DNA of 8,250 nt, taken from NCBI GenBank assembly GCA_025362915.1, contig JANYEU010000306.1, forward strand, positions 1 through 8,250, read 5' to 3'. The translations under genes and the position numbers were made by a program. The notes below the pieces were generated by a model. That model was not told the DNA's origin. It did not search any database and saw only the letters and a program-made list of their open reading frames with translations. The stretch comes from Chitinophagaceae bacterium. GTDB taxonomy: Bacteria; Bacteroidota; Bacteroidia; Chitinophagales; Chitinophagaceae. This document shows, piece by piece, positions 1 to 7,076 of the stretch (position 1 is the stretch's first letter; each line of letters begins with the position of its first letter).

Positions 1-1188
1 AAAGGAACCATGTTGTCTATCCCATTGCTACATGATTCTTATACGCTGGCTGAGTGGCCGCTTACGGTATCAAATGCAGACAGTGCCTCAGTACGTGCTA
101 TAGGAATTATACCATCTGTACCGGTATTTAGCAGTATGTTAAGTGCATCAACGCTACCAGCCACTCCAGCATTTTCTGCAAGTGGTGTGGCGTTTGCAAA
201 CAATTCCGCCGTTGGAAAATGGTCTGTAAATGCAACCCTGAACAGAAATTGTTATTATCAGTTTACAGTTGTGGCAGACTCTTCACACCAGATAAGGATT
301 GATTCCTTGTTGCTGAACTCCTCTTTCTTGGGATCTGCAAATGGCACAATTGCGGTAGTTTATTCAACGTCTGGTTTCACAAATGATTCAACTGATATTG
401 CCAGTGCCATAGGGGCTTCCGGTATTGGTTTGCCTGCCAGTAATTATGGCGCATTTATACATCCCGCTAAGTTGAGCAAAATAGCCGGTACCAATGATTC
501 TACCATTCGTTTTATGCCAGACTCAAATATTATCATTAGTCCAAAAGATTCTCTTACCATTAGATTGTATTATGGTCTTGGCTCTACAAATACCCCTCGA
601 TTTGCATACCTAAAAAATGTAATTGTAAAAGGACATCCTACAGACATAACACTGCCCGTATCGCTCATAAACTTTAGTGCAAATTATAAGCAAGGCATTA
701 CTACATTAAGTTGGTCTACATCAAACGAAGTTGGTACAAGTGCCTTCTCGGTAGAAAAAAGTGCTGATGGTATTATTTTTTCTGCCCTTACATCTGTTCC
801 ATCCCATAACTCTACTGGTGTAAATAATTATAGCATTAGCGATAATGTTGCCCAGAAAGGAACTATTTATTATCGCTTGAAAATGATAGACAGGAGTGGT
901 AAATATGTTTACAGTAAGGTGGTTAAAATAAACACGGATAATAAGGGTTCATTTATAGTGTATCCTAATCCGGTGAAAAACGAGTTGACGGTTGATTTTA
1001 ACGGAACATCTGGCAATACACAGGCATCTATTTTATCATTAACAGGAAAAGAGTTGATAAGATTCCCATTGCAAAGCGGAATAACCAACAAGACCATAAG
1101 CGTGGCCTCATTAGCCAAAGGCGAATATCTATTGGTTATACAAGGCAAGCAAGGCGAATTGAACACTTTTAAATTTACCAAAGATTAA
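1..1188 (+). CDS. Secreted T9SS cargo protein, 5'-truncated by window edge
   Basis: The frame is open from base 1, and no signal peptide follows the first ATG at 10, so the true start almost certainly lies outside the window. Numbering from that ATG (392 residues), residues ~1-210 form a Ser/Thr/Asn-rich beta-type region of unknown ligand; the segment around WSVNATLNRNCYYQF and the later Y-S-T-S-G-F stretch resemble accessory beta-sandwich domains attached to Bacteroidota secreted enzymes, but this is a resemblance from memory. Residues ~215-306 are a fibronectin-III-like domain beginning LPVSLINF. Residues ~314-392 are a type A T9SS sorting domain with the VYPNP motif, a central LTGKEL strand and a final L-A-K-G-E-Y-L-L-V-I strand. 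The protein is therefore expected to be exported through the Sec system and T9SS to the surface or medium. The catalytic or binding part, if any, is upstream and unseen. Export class is fairly certain; function is unknown. Confidence 0.85.
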   Translation, partial: KGTMLSIPLLHDSYTLAEWPLTVSNADSASVRAIGIIPSVPVFSSMLSASTLPATPAFSASGVAFANNSAVGKWSVNATLNRNCYYQFTVVADSSHQIRIDSLLLNSSFLGSANGTIAVVYSTSGFTNDSTDIASAIGASGIGLPASNYGAFIHPAKLSKIAGTNDSTIRFMPDSNIIISPKDSLTIRLYYGLGSTNTPRFAYLKNVIVKGHPTDITLPVSLINFSANYKQGITTLSWSTSNEVGTSAFSVEKSADGIIFSALTSVPSHNSTGVNNYSISDNVAQKGTIYYRLKMIDRSGKYVYSKVVKINTDNKGSFIVYPNPVKNELTVDFNGTSGNTQASILSLTGKELIRFPLQSGITNKTISVASLAKGEYLLVIQGKQGELNTFKFTKD

Positions 1189-1226
1189 TTTATAGTCGCG
1201 ACTGATTAGCTTAAAACAGTTATTGG

Positions 1227-1286
1227 TTAATAAAAAATGTTCTACGACATAAATGAAAGTTTATGTCGTAGAACATTTTTTATTAA
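1227..1286. terminator. Bidirectional hairpin terminator between convergent genes
   Basis: Bases 1227-1253 and 1260-1286 are exact reverse complements (27 bp, loop TGAAAG). The core ATGTTCTACGACATAAA is flanked by an A-run on the left and a T-run on the right, so each strand reads a stem followed by T-rich sequence. It lies 38 bp after the stop of the upstream secreted-protein gene and 80 bp beyond the stop of the convergent oxidoreductase, and can serve both. Confidence 0.85.
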
Positions 1287-1366
1287 ATTTCCAAAGAGGT
1301 CTAATATTTAGTCCTTAATATCGTCTTTTAAATGAGACCCCACAAACTTCATAAAACTCAATTCTT

Positions 1367-2110
1367 CTATCCATACAACTCCAAATGAATATCCTTTTTA
1401 TCGTACCCCATACAAACCAGCTTATCCCTTGCCTCATCAACCATGTTTTTCCAACCACACAAAAAGAAGTTTGCAGGAGGTAGGCAATCTCCGGTCTTGC
1501 AATTGCTAATCAAAGTTTCATAAACTTTATGAACGTAGCCTGTGTGGCAACCTTCTGGCAAGTTCGTTTCTCTTGAATAGGTGGGGAAGAAGAAAAAGTT
1601 AGGTTCTTCCTGTTCCAAATGTTTTAATTCATCAAGATATAAGCTATCATCCATTGTGCGGCAACCAAAAATGATGTTGACTTTTTTATGGGGTATATTG
1701 TGTGAATGGATATAGTGAACCATCGAACGAAAAGGCGCAATGCCAGTACCGGTGCAAATAAAATACAAGTCTTTATCCAATGTTTCCGGTAAGGTAAACT
1801 TACCAATGGGCCCACGAAGCATTACCTCCATACCCACTTCGCCTTCCTTGAAAAGATAGCTTGTTCCCAATCCACCTTCTAGGCGCACGATAATCAGTTC
1901 TATAATGTTTGTGCCGTCTGGGGAGGAAGCAATAGAGTAACTCCGCCAACGCTTGTTCTTTTGTTCATGTATGGGAAGGTCGAGGGTTACAAACTGCCCC
2001 GGCTCAAAGTTGAACTGTTCCACCTCTGGTATTTCTATCCAAAACCGTTTGGTGTTGGGGGTTTCATCAACTATCCTAATCAATTTTCCTATCCGCCAAG
2101 GCTCCTGCAT
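1367..2110 (-). CDS. FNR-family FAD/NAD(P)-binding oxidoreductase
   Basis: A 247-residue single-chain ferredoxin-NADP reductase-type enzyme. The N-terminal FAD-binding barrel carries the flavin motif R-W-R-S-Y-S (residues 54-59) with the following I-A-S-S, then G-G-L-G-T-S (79-84) and R-G-P-I-G-K-F (99-105). The NAD(P)-binding half starts with C-T-G-T-G-I-A-P-F-R-S (119-129), continues with F-G-C-R, and near the C-terminus has F-L-C-G-W, the usual nicotinamide-side C-G motif. The chain ends H-L-E-L-Y-G. No 2Fe-2S or globin domain is present, so it probably passes electrons between NAD(P)H and a separate ferredoxin, flavodoxin or oxygenase; the partner cannot be told from the neighbours. The start at 2110 puts about eight residues before the first barrel strand, as is usual. 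An in-frame ATG at 2188 would add 26 hydrophobic residues that look like part of an ankyrin remnant, so it was not chosen. A TACTTTAG at about 20 bp before the chosen start weakly resembles a Bacteroidota -7 element. Confidence 0.9.
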   Translation of the reverse strand: MQEPWRIGKLIRIVDETPNTKRFWIEIPEVEQFNFEPGQFVTLDLPIHEQKNKRWRSYSIASSPDGTNIIELIIVRLEGGLGTSYLFKEGEVGMEVMLRGPIGKFTLPETLDKDLYFICTGTGIAPFRSMVHYIHSHNIPHKKVNIIFGCRTMDDSLYLDELKHLEQEEPNFFFFPTYSRETNLPEGCHTGYVHKVYETLISNCKTGDCLPPANFFLCGWKNMVDEARDKLVCMGYDKKDIHLELYG

Positions 2111-2146
2111 ATCAATCGTTTCAGCTAAAGTAATATTTATTATTCG

Positions 2147-2245
2147 AAATGAAAGAAGTAATCTTTTTATCAGGATAATAATTGCCATTAAAGGGACTTT
2201 TGCCGCTGCTATCTCTAAAGGAGTCCTGCCAATATCCCAATTACC
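2147..2245 (-). pseudogene. Possible single ankyrin-repeat remnant
   Basis: On the minus strand, directly after a TAA at 2246-2248, the frame reads GNWDIGRTPLEIAAAK and then VPLMAIIILIKR. The G-x-T-P-L-x-x-A-A core and the following hydrophobic helix align well with the ankyrin repeat consensus. It has no good start, is stopped upstream, and is too short to be a gene. It runs in frame into the longer version of the oxidoreductase ORF. It is probably a decayed end of an ankyrin-repeat gene, though a single repeat could arise by chance. Confidence 0.3.
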
Positions 2246-2387
2246 TTATAAGTAAACTATGGATGTTTATGTATCGGCTTGTCTTTGATGCGCTGTCTTT
2301 ATTATATTGTTTTTGCAAACGTTTTCGCAGAAAAACGAGAATAATTAGGCAGCAATAGAATTGGTAATTCAATCACTGACAAAAACT

Positions 2388-2419
2388 TTGCTGGTATACC
2401 CTTTAAATATTTACTTTAA
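2388..2419 (+). promoter_or_regulatory. Candidate Bacteroidota promoter for the adhesin-like gene
   Basis: TTG at 2388-2390 is followed after 21 bp by TACTTTAA at 2412-2419. The phylum's housekeeping promoter is TTG, about 19-21 bp, then TAnnTTTG, so the spacing fits but only four of six fixed bases of the -7 element match. A transcript would start about 20 bp before the ATG at 2444. Confidence 0.3.
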
Positions 2420-2443
2420 TAAAACGTGCTCACAAAAACAATT

Positions 2444-4669
2444 ATGAAAAAAACAATTACACAACCTGTTATCAAGAGGATGACAAAGATTACACTTGCC
2501 ATTGCTGCAATGTGGCTGATGCCAAAAGTGGGTAATGCCCAAAAATATTATTACAATGGTAGCGGTACACCCGATTTAATTACCAGTTGGGTAGATAGTG
2601 TCGGAGTAAACCCTGTTTCTTTTTCTGCAAGCATCAAGGCTACCTTTATTTTTGGAAAGGCTAGTGGTTCTACAACGGTACACATTCTTAAATCCTTTAC
2701 CATCGCCGCAAACGTGATTGATAGTATTAATTTGATTATTGATAGTAGTGCTATTTTTACCATTAGTGGTGCCAAGCTAACAGTGAGACCTAAAACTGAT
2801 ACTATCCATATCCTTAGTGGAGGAGAACTGGTGTACGACTCCAAATCAGCTCCCACACTTACGGGGAAACTGCATGTATATAATGGTGGCACACTTGCCC
2901 TAACCCGAAATATTGCTACCATTCCTGCTGCAATTTTTGATAGTACATCCAATCTTGTTATCGGAGATGGAACGGACAGCATTACAGCTTTGCCAAAGAT
3001 GGTTTCAAAAGGCGTATATGGCAATGTTACCATCAATACCCCGGCGGTAACCTCTAGCTTTGGTGCAAAGTTGTTACCTAACACAGCAAGTACTTATACT
3101 GTTCTGGGAGACTTGAATATAGTTGCCGGAAGGGTGACCAATAGCAACCCATGGCCTAAAAAGGTGGTAAAAACATTGTCAATTGTAGGAAACCTTAATA
3201 TTACCGGTGGTACTTACATTGTTTGTGATTCCAGTTCTTTCAATGATCAAACCAAGGTACAGGGCGATATTTCTGTTTCAGCTGGTGCTTTGTTTGCCAC
3301 AAATAATTTTATAGATACCCTTATTGGTAAGGGTTCCATCTCTGTAGATGGCGATTTATTGCATACAGGCGGTTTGTTTGGCAACGCTTCCACTTCTAAA
3401 GTGGGTGGTCATATAAATTTCTCTACACCAGATACCGCTGGACAGGTTTTATCTTCTACAGGATTTAACAATGATGTTGCCGCCCCTTTGCGACTGGAAG
3501 TTTCTGGTGGTAATGAAGTTGAGGTTTCGAGTGATATAATTACAAACGATACCTTGATTCTTACATTGGGTTACTTTACCGTGACTGCTGGAAATACCCT
3601 CATACTTAACAAGGGTTCCATAGGATATAGTGACACCAGCTACATAATTACCGATGCTGCAGTAGATAGTGCAACAATGGGTAAGGCAAGATTTAATAAT
3701 ATCCCCAATAATACACTTTATACCATTCCAATTGGTAATGACAGTACCTATCAACCAATTTCGGTACAAACAGCCGATGACAGCACTTCTTTTACAGCTT
3801 ATACCTACAATGGGGTTACAAAGAATGGAACCACCTTGGGCGGAGCAACACAGGATGTGTCTAACCAAGTATTTTCTACATGGCATATTGAAAGGAACGA
3901 TGCTGGAAAAAGCCCTGTAACAACTGTATTTAATTGGGATTCTACGCAAGAAGGTTCTTCTTTTACTGGATTGGCTGACAAAGATATTGCCGTATATCAA
4001 AACAATGGCTCTGGAACACTTAAAGCAATTGCTACAACAGGATTTAATGCTACGGATTCGGCAGTGGTTGTTCTTACCACATTCGGAGACTTTGAAATTG
4101 GCAATATCAACGTCCCATTGGCACTGAAATTTGTAAATGTTGCAGCCGCCCTAAAGGGTCAATCTATCAATGTAAGTTGGAAAACAACCAGCGAACAGAA
4201 CATGACTGGCTACACGGTAGAAAGATCTATCGATGGCATCAGGTTTACAGCCGTAGGTAATGTTTCTGCAAACAATAAGGCGGCCAACACCTACTCTTTA
4301 TCTGATGCAAACTATGCAACCGGCGATAACTACTACCGTATAAAAGCCATTGATCAGCTGGGTAAGCTAACCTATAGTAGTGTTGTAAAAGTATCTGCCA
4401 CAGCTACCATTGCAAAATCAATTGGTATCTATCCAAATCCGGTTGTAGGAAAAGTAATAAACATTGCATTAAATAATCAATCGGCAAATACTTATAGCAT
4501 ACAATTAGTAAGCGGCAACGGACAAATAGTTGCCAGCAAACAAATTAACCATGCTGGCGGAAGCAGTGTAAATAGTTTTGATGTTAGCAATGTAAGTGCT
4601 AAAGGAATCTATTTCTTGAAGATAACTTCTGCCGAAGGGCAAACGTCACAAACTGTCCTTATTAAATAA
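2444..4669 (+). CDS. Large secreted beta-rich adhesin-like protein with T9SS sorting domain
   Basis: A 741-residue exported protein. The ATG at 2444 is preferred over a GTG six codons earlier because it begins MKKT, sits after A-rich sequence, and gives a signal peptide with hydrophobic core around residues 16-26 and probable cleavage after N-A (32/33). Residues ~34-480 are Ser/Thr/Asn/Gly-rich with many short alternating strands such as T-K-V-Q-G-D-I-S-V-S and G-S-I-S-V-D-G-D-L, suggesting a beta-solenoid or stacked-strand surface protein. A stretch near residue 430 reads N-T-L-Y-T-I-P-I-G-N-D-S-T-Y-Q-P-I-S, a pattern recurrent in large Bacteroidota surface proteins. Residues ~557-650 are fibronectin-III-like (W-K-T-T-S-E-Q-N, then Y-T-V-E-R-S-I-D-G). 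Residues ~660-741 form the type A sorting domain with I-Y-P-N-P and the end A-K-G-I-Y-F-L-K-I. No catalytic motif was recognised. Attachment or matrix function is inference; export by T9SS is well supported. Confidence 0.93.
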   Translation: MKKTITQPVIKRMTKITLAIAAMWLMPKVGNAQKYYYNGSGTPDLITSWVDSVGVNPVSFSASIKATFIFGKASGSTTVHILKSFTIAANVIDSINLIIDSSAIFTISGAKLTVRPKTDTIHILSGGELVYDSKSAPTLTGKLHVYNGGTLALTRNIATIPAAIFDSTSNLVIGDGTDSITALPKMVSKGVYGNVTINTPAVTSSFGAKLLPNTASTYTVLGDLNIVAGRVTNSNPWPKKVVKTLSIVGNLNITGGTYIVCDSSSFNDQTKVQGDISVSAGALFATNNFIDTLIGKGSISVDGDLLHTGGLFGNASTSKVGGHINFSTPDTAGQVLSSTGFNNDVAAPLRLEVSGGNEVEVSSDIITNDTLILTLGYFTVTAGNTLILNKGSIGYSDTSYIITDAAVDSATMGKARFNNIPNNTLYTIPIGNDSTYQPISVQTADDSTSFTAYTYNGVTKNGTTLGGATQDVSNQVFSTWHIERNDAGKSPVTTVFNWDSTQEGSSFTGLADKDIAVYQNNGSGTLKAIATTGFNATDSAVVVLTTFGDFEIGNINVPLALKFVNVAAALKGQSINVSWKTTSEQNMTGYTVERSIDGIRFTAVGNVSANNKAANTYSLSDANYATGDNYYRIKAIDQLGKLTYSSVVKVSATATIAKSIGIYPNPVVGKVINIALNNQSANTYSIQLVSGNGQIVASKQINHAGGSSVNSFDVSNVSAKGIYFLKITSAEGQTSQTVLIK

Positions 4670-4699
4670 TAGCATTTTGGTCTGAATAAAAGCTTTGTA

Positions 4700-4741
4700 A
4701 GTAAAGGCTGTCCCATTCATTTGAGACAGTCTTTGCTGTTT
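4700..4741 (+). terminator. Hairpin terminator after the adhesin-like gene
   Basis: AAAGGCTGTC (4703-4712) pairs with GACAGTCTTT (4725-4734), ten pairs with one G-U, and the stem can extend to 4700/4737. It is followed by GTTTTAATAA and begins about 30 bp after the stop codon, separating this gene from the phosphoesterase. Confidence 0.75.
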
Positions 4742-4836
4742 TAATAAATCTGGCGCTTGAGTATTAACCTCTATTCAATCAATGTTAAAATATTATCAAT
4801 CAAGTAATAATACTTTTATATATTCGCCATAGTCAG

Positions 4837-4864
4837 TTGTAATGTTACAATAACCCTACTTTAC
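4837..4864 (+). promoter_or_regulatory. Weak candidate promoter for the phosphoesterase gene
   Basis: TTG at 4837-4839 is followed after 17 bp by TACTTTAC (4857-4864), similar to the TACTTTAA seen before the preceding gene. Only part of the TAnnTTTG consensus matches and the spacer is short. An alternative TACTTTTA at 4811-4818 matches the -7 element better but has no TTG at the right distance. Confidence 0.25.
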
Positions 4865-4925
4865 ATCCCCATTTAGTGTTTAATCAGTCAAAAAAATAAT
4901 TCACCCCACATTCAAATTACAAATT

Positions 4926-6299
4926 ATGAAACAACTCTCCGCTCTTTTTACCCTTTTCTCTTTGCTTGCAATAGATGTATCGGCACAAAAACAACCAGAT
5001 CATGTTGTTATTCTCCTTTTAGAAAACCATTCTTACAAAGAGTTGCAGGACAGCACGGTGGCGCCCTATATAAATAGCCTGCTGATAGACCCCAATGCCG
5101 CATTGCTCACACAGTCTTTTGCGCTTACACACCCAAGCCAACCAAATTATATCATGTTGTTTTCTGGGGCTAACCAAGGTATCATCAATGATAACCTACC
5201 TACTACCTTTCCTTTTACAGCCCCCAATTTGGGAGCATCCCTCCTACAAAAAGGATTCACTTTTACCGGATATTCAGAAACCATGCCTTCTGTTGGTTAC
5301 AATGGTGCCACTTCTGGGTCGTATGCCCGCAAGCACAACCCTTGGGTAAACTGGCAAGGCGCTGGTACCAACGGTATTCCAAGCACCATGAACCAACCGC
5401 TTACAGCTTTCCCAACAGATTATACCAAACTGCCTACCATGTCTTTCGTGATACCAAATTTGCAGAACGATATGCACTCTGGCACGATGGCGGCTGGCGA
5501 TACATGGCTAAAAAATAACCTCGGTAAATACATAGATTGGTGCAAGGCAAATAATAGCCTTTTTATACTTACTGCCGATGAGGATGATAAAACGCAAAGC
5601 AACCAAGTAATGACCGTGATAATTGGTCAGGATGTAAATGGCGGCTCTTATGCACAGCCAATAACACACTACAGTGTTTTGCGTACACTGGAAGATTTTT
5701 ATGGCTTGCCTTACGCAGGAAAGAGTGCCGATTCTACGGACATTCTTGGCATGTGGAAAACTACCTTACCTATAAAACTGGCTGATGTTTCTGCATACAA
5801 TAAAGCTGGTAAAAACATAGTGGAGTGGATGAGTGCCACCGAAGTTGGTGCTGCCTATTTTGAGGTTCAAAGCAGTTCAAACGGAAATTATTTTTCTACT
5901 ATTGCAGCTATAGCTGCTAAGGGAAGTAATGGAAAATATAGTTTTACGGATAATACAACAACTGCATCAACCACTTATTACCGTTTGAAAATGGTGGATA
6001 AAACGGGTAGTTATACTTTCTCTAAAATAGTAACGGTGGTATCTGCAAAGGGCAACGCACTTTCTGTTTTCCCCAACCCTGCAAGCGGGCAGCTAACCGT
6101 GCGGTTAAATGCAACTACCGCTGGTGCAGCCACCTTGCAAATAATAGATATGCTGGGCAGGATAGCCTACCAACAAAAAGTAACTTTTACAGCCGGAACA
6201 AATAGTATTTCTGTGCTGGTAACCACGCTTGCAAAAGGCAATTACACTGTTGCCATAAAAGGGCAAACGGTTCAGCAAGCACAGTTTATCAAGCAATAA
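4926..6299 (+). CDS. Secreted phosphoesterase (acid phosphatase/phospholipase C-like) with T9SS sorting domain
   Basis: A 457-residue exported metal-type phosphoesterase of the superfamily that includes bacterial phospholipase C and AcpA-like acid phosphatases. Signal peptide residues 1-20 end V-S-A before Q21. The catalytic domain (~25-275) shows the family landmarks: V-V-I-L-L-L-E-N-H-S-Y (27-37, E33 and N34 at the expected metal/active-site position), T-H-P-S-Q-P-N-Y (68-75), K-H-N-P-W (136-140), N-D-M-H-S-G (181-186), G-D-T-W-L (191-195) and T-A-D-E-D-D (216-221), then H-Y-S-V-L-R-T-L-E-D-F-Y-G-L-P, the typical closing motif. Residues ~281-374 are a fibronectin-III-like domain starting LPIKL, and ~379-457 a type A T9SS sorting domain with V-F-P-N-P. 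It should hydrolyse phosphate esters outside the cell or at its surface, plausibly for phosphate acquisition; the exact substrate (phosphomonoester or phospholipid) cannot be decided. No phosphate-responsive operator was recognised upstream. The start directly precedes a good signal peptide. Confidence 0.93.
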   Translation: MKQLSALFTLFSLLAIDVSAQKQPDHVVILLLENHSYKELQDSTVAPYINSLLIDPNAALLTQSFALTHPSQPNYIMLFSGANQGIINDNLPTTFPFTAPNLGASLLQKGFTFTGYSETMPSVGYNGATSGSYARKHNPWVNWQGAGTNGIPSTMNQPLTAFPTDYTKLPTMSFVIPNLQNDMHSGTMAAGDTWLKNNLGKYIDWCKANNSLFILTADEDDKTQSNQVMTVIIGQDVNGGSYAQPITHYSVLRTLEDFYGLPYAGKSADSTDILGMWKTTLPIKLADVSAYNKAGKNIVEWMSATEVGAAYFEVQSSSNGNYFSTIAAIAAKGSNGKYSFTDNTTTASTTYYRLKMVDKTGSYTFSKIVTVVSAKGNALSVFPNPASGQLTVRLNATTAGAATLQIIDMLGRIAYQQKVTFTAGTNSISVLVTTLAKGNYTVAIKGQTVQQAQFIKQ

Positions 6300-6412
6300 T
6301 CTTGAACTGAATTACTTTTCTAGGTCTATGGTTTAAAGTAGGTAAATTGTAGAATGCCTACTTATTATCAAGTTTTACTTTCGTCTAAAAAAAATAGAAC
6401 AATACAAACTCC

Positions 6413-6447
6413 AACCCCGTCAGGTCTCGAAGACCTGACGGGGTTTT
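6413..6447. terminator. GC-rich perfect hairpin terminator
   Basis: AACCCCGTCAGGTCT (6413-6427) and its exact complement (6431-6445) form a 15-bp stem with loop CGA, followed by T residues to 6447. It lies 113 bp after the phosphoesterase stop. A weaker 7-bp hairpin, AAGTAGG/CCTACTT at 6336-6363, precedes it. The palindrome is much richer in GC than its surroundings and may be a dispersed element as well as a terminator. Confidence 0.75.
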
Positions 6448-6753
6448 GCTATTAAAATTCTCCCACAAGCATTTTTTTCCATTATCCATCAGAATAAGTG
6501 TAATATTGCCAGTAAGTAAAACGGTTCAGGCGGTATTGGTAAGAATTTTCTTCATGGGTTTACATAAACCCTCTACAATCTCTCACAAATGAATACGTTA
6601 AAAACGCCTATCAGCCACAGTCCCTCTTTGCCTATTCCCTCCTTCCCTTATTCCCTCATTAGTAACCTATCTAAAAATGATTTTTTCGGCTGCCCAATCG
6701 TTGTGCAGCTGAAAAAAGATGGTTGATAGAGTTTGGGAGATAATATTTCTCCT
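6448..6753. other. Intergenic leader before the tandem array
   Basis: No convincing gene was seen here. It contains a small hairpin GGGTTT-ACAT-AAACCC (6556-6571), a C/T-rich tract around 6620-6660, and a larger hairpin at 6681-6717. A 45-codon frame starts at 6589 and stops at 6726, but it is Pro/Ser-rich and low in complexity and was not accepted as a gene. The stretch may be the 5' part of a transcript that runs through the array. Confidence 0.4.
6681..6717. other. Stem-loop just upstream of the tandem array
   Basis: TTTTTTCGGCTGC (6681-6693) pairs with GCAGCTGAAAAAA (6705-6717), 13 pairs including one G-U, with an 11-base loop CCAATCGTTGT. Neither strand has a proper T-run after the stem, so it is not a standard terminator. 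Its last base is 36 bp before the first repeat unit, so it could be a structured element of a repeat transcript. Confidence 0.5.
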
Positions 6754-7004
6754 CCTAAAGCAATTAGTCCGACGCCTAAAGCAATTAGTCCGATGCCTAA
6801 AGCAATTAGTCCGACGCCTAAAGCAATTGGTCCGACGCCTAAAGCAATTAGTCCGATGCCTAAAGCAATTAGTCCGACGCCTAAAGCAATTAGTCCGATG
6901 CCTAAAACAATTAGTCCGATGCCTAATGCAATTAGGCCGATGCCTAATGCAATTAGGCCGATGCCTAAAGCAATTAGGCCAATGCCTAAATCATTAGTCC
7001 GACG
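6754..7004. repeat. Twelve-unit 21-bp tandem repeat array
   Basis: Units start at 6754 and every 21 bp after, up to 6985; each opens CCTAAAGCAATTAG and closes TCCGACG or TCCGATG. Eleven are exactly 21 bp and the twelfth (6985-7004) is 20 bp. A more degraded possible thirteenth follows at 7005-7025. Only six positions vary: base 6 (A/T), 7 (G/A), 13 (A/G), 15 (T/G), 18 (G/A) and 20 (C/T). There are no spacers, which excludes a CRISPR. The period is two turns of B-DNA, so equivalent bases lie on one face. The array is open in two plus frames (PKAISPT/M and LKQLVRR/C) and one long minus frame (ALGIGLI), plus a second minus frame within the units. It ends 72 bp before the start of the next gene. 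Whether it is an iteron-like binding array, a transcribed structured RNA, a coding repeat or a variable-number locus cannot be settled from sequence alone. Confidence 0.95.
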
Positions 7005-7076
7005 CTTAGAAGTCGTAATACAACGATTTAATATTTTATCAGTCAATTTTTTTAATTTATTCAAAAAAAATATAGT

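Noticed and set aside
1194..1203. Ten-base palindrome AGTCGCGACT after the first gene
   Set aside because: It is perfect but short and isolated, lies between a stop codon and a terminator, and has no partner copy in the window.
1953..2255. 100-codon plus-strand ORF over the reductase N-terminus
   Set aside because: It is antisense to the FAD-binding part of the reductase and has no family features.
3449..4000. 183-codon minus-strand ORF inside the adhesin-like gene
   Set aside because: It is antisense to a clearly coding beta-rich frame, and its translation has no recognisable domain.
6589..6726. Small 45-codon ORF before the array
   Set aside because: Its sequence is Pro/Ser-rich low complexity from a C/T tract, and its end overlaps the stem-loop; no supporting ribosome site.
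6719..6997. Plus-strand ORF encoding LKQLVRR repeats
   Set aside because: It is open only because the 21-bp unit lacks stops in this frame; there is no recognisable protein outside the repeats.
6754..7004. CRISPR array
   Set aside because: The units are directly joined 21-bp repeats with no unique spacers, and no cas genes are nearby.
7046..7071. A/T-only hairpin just before the unknown-function gene
   Set aside because: Eight pairs made only of A-T in a very AT-rich leader are expected by chance and would be unstable.
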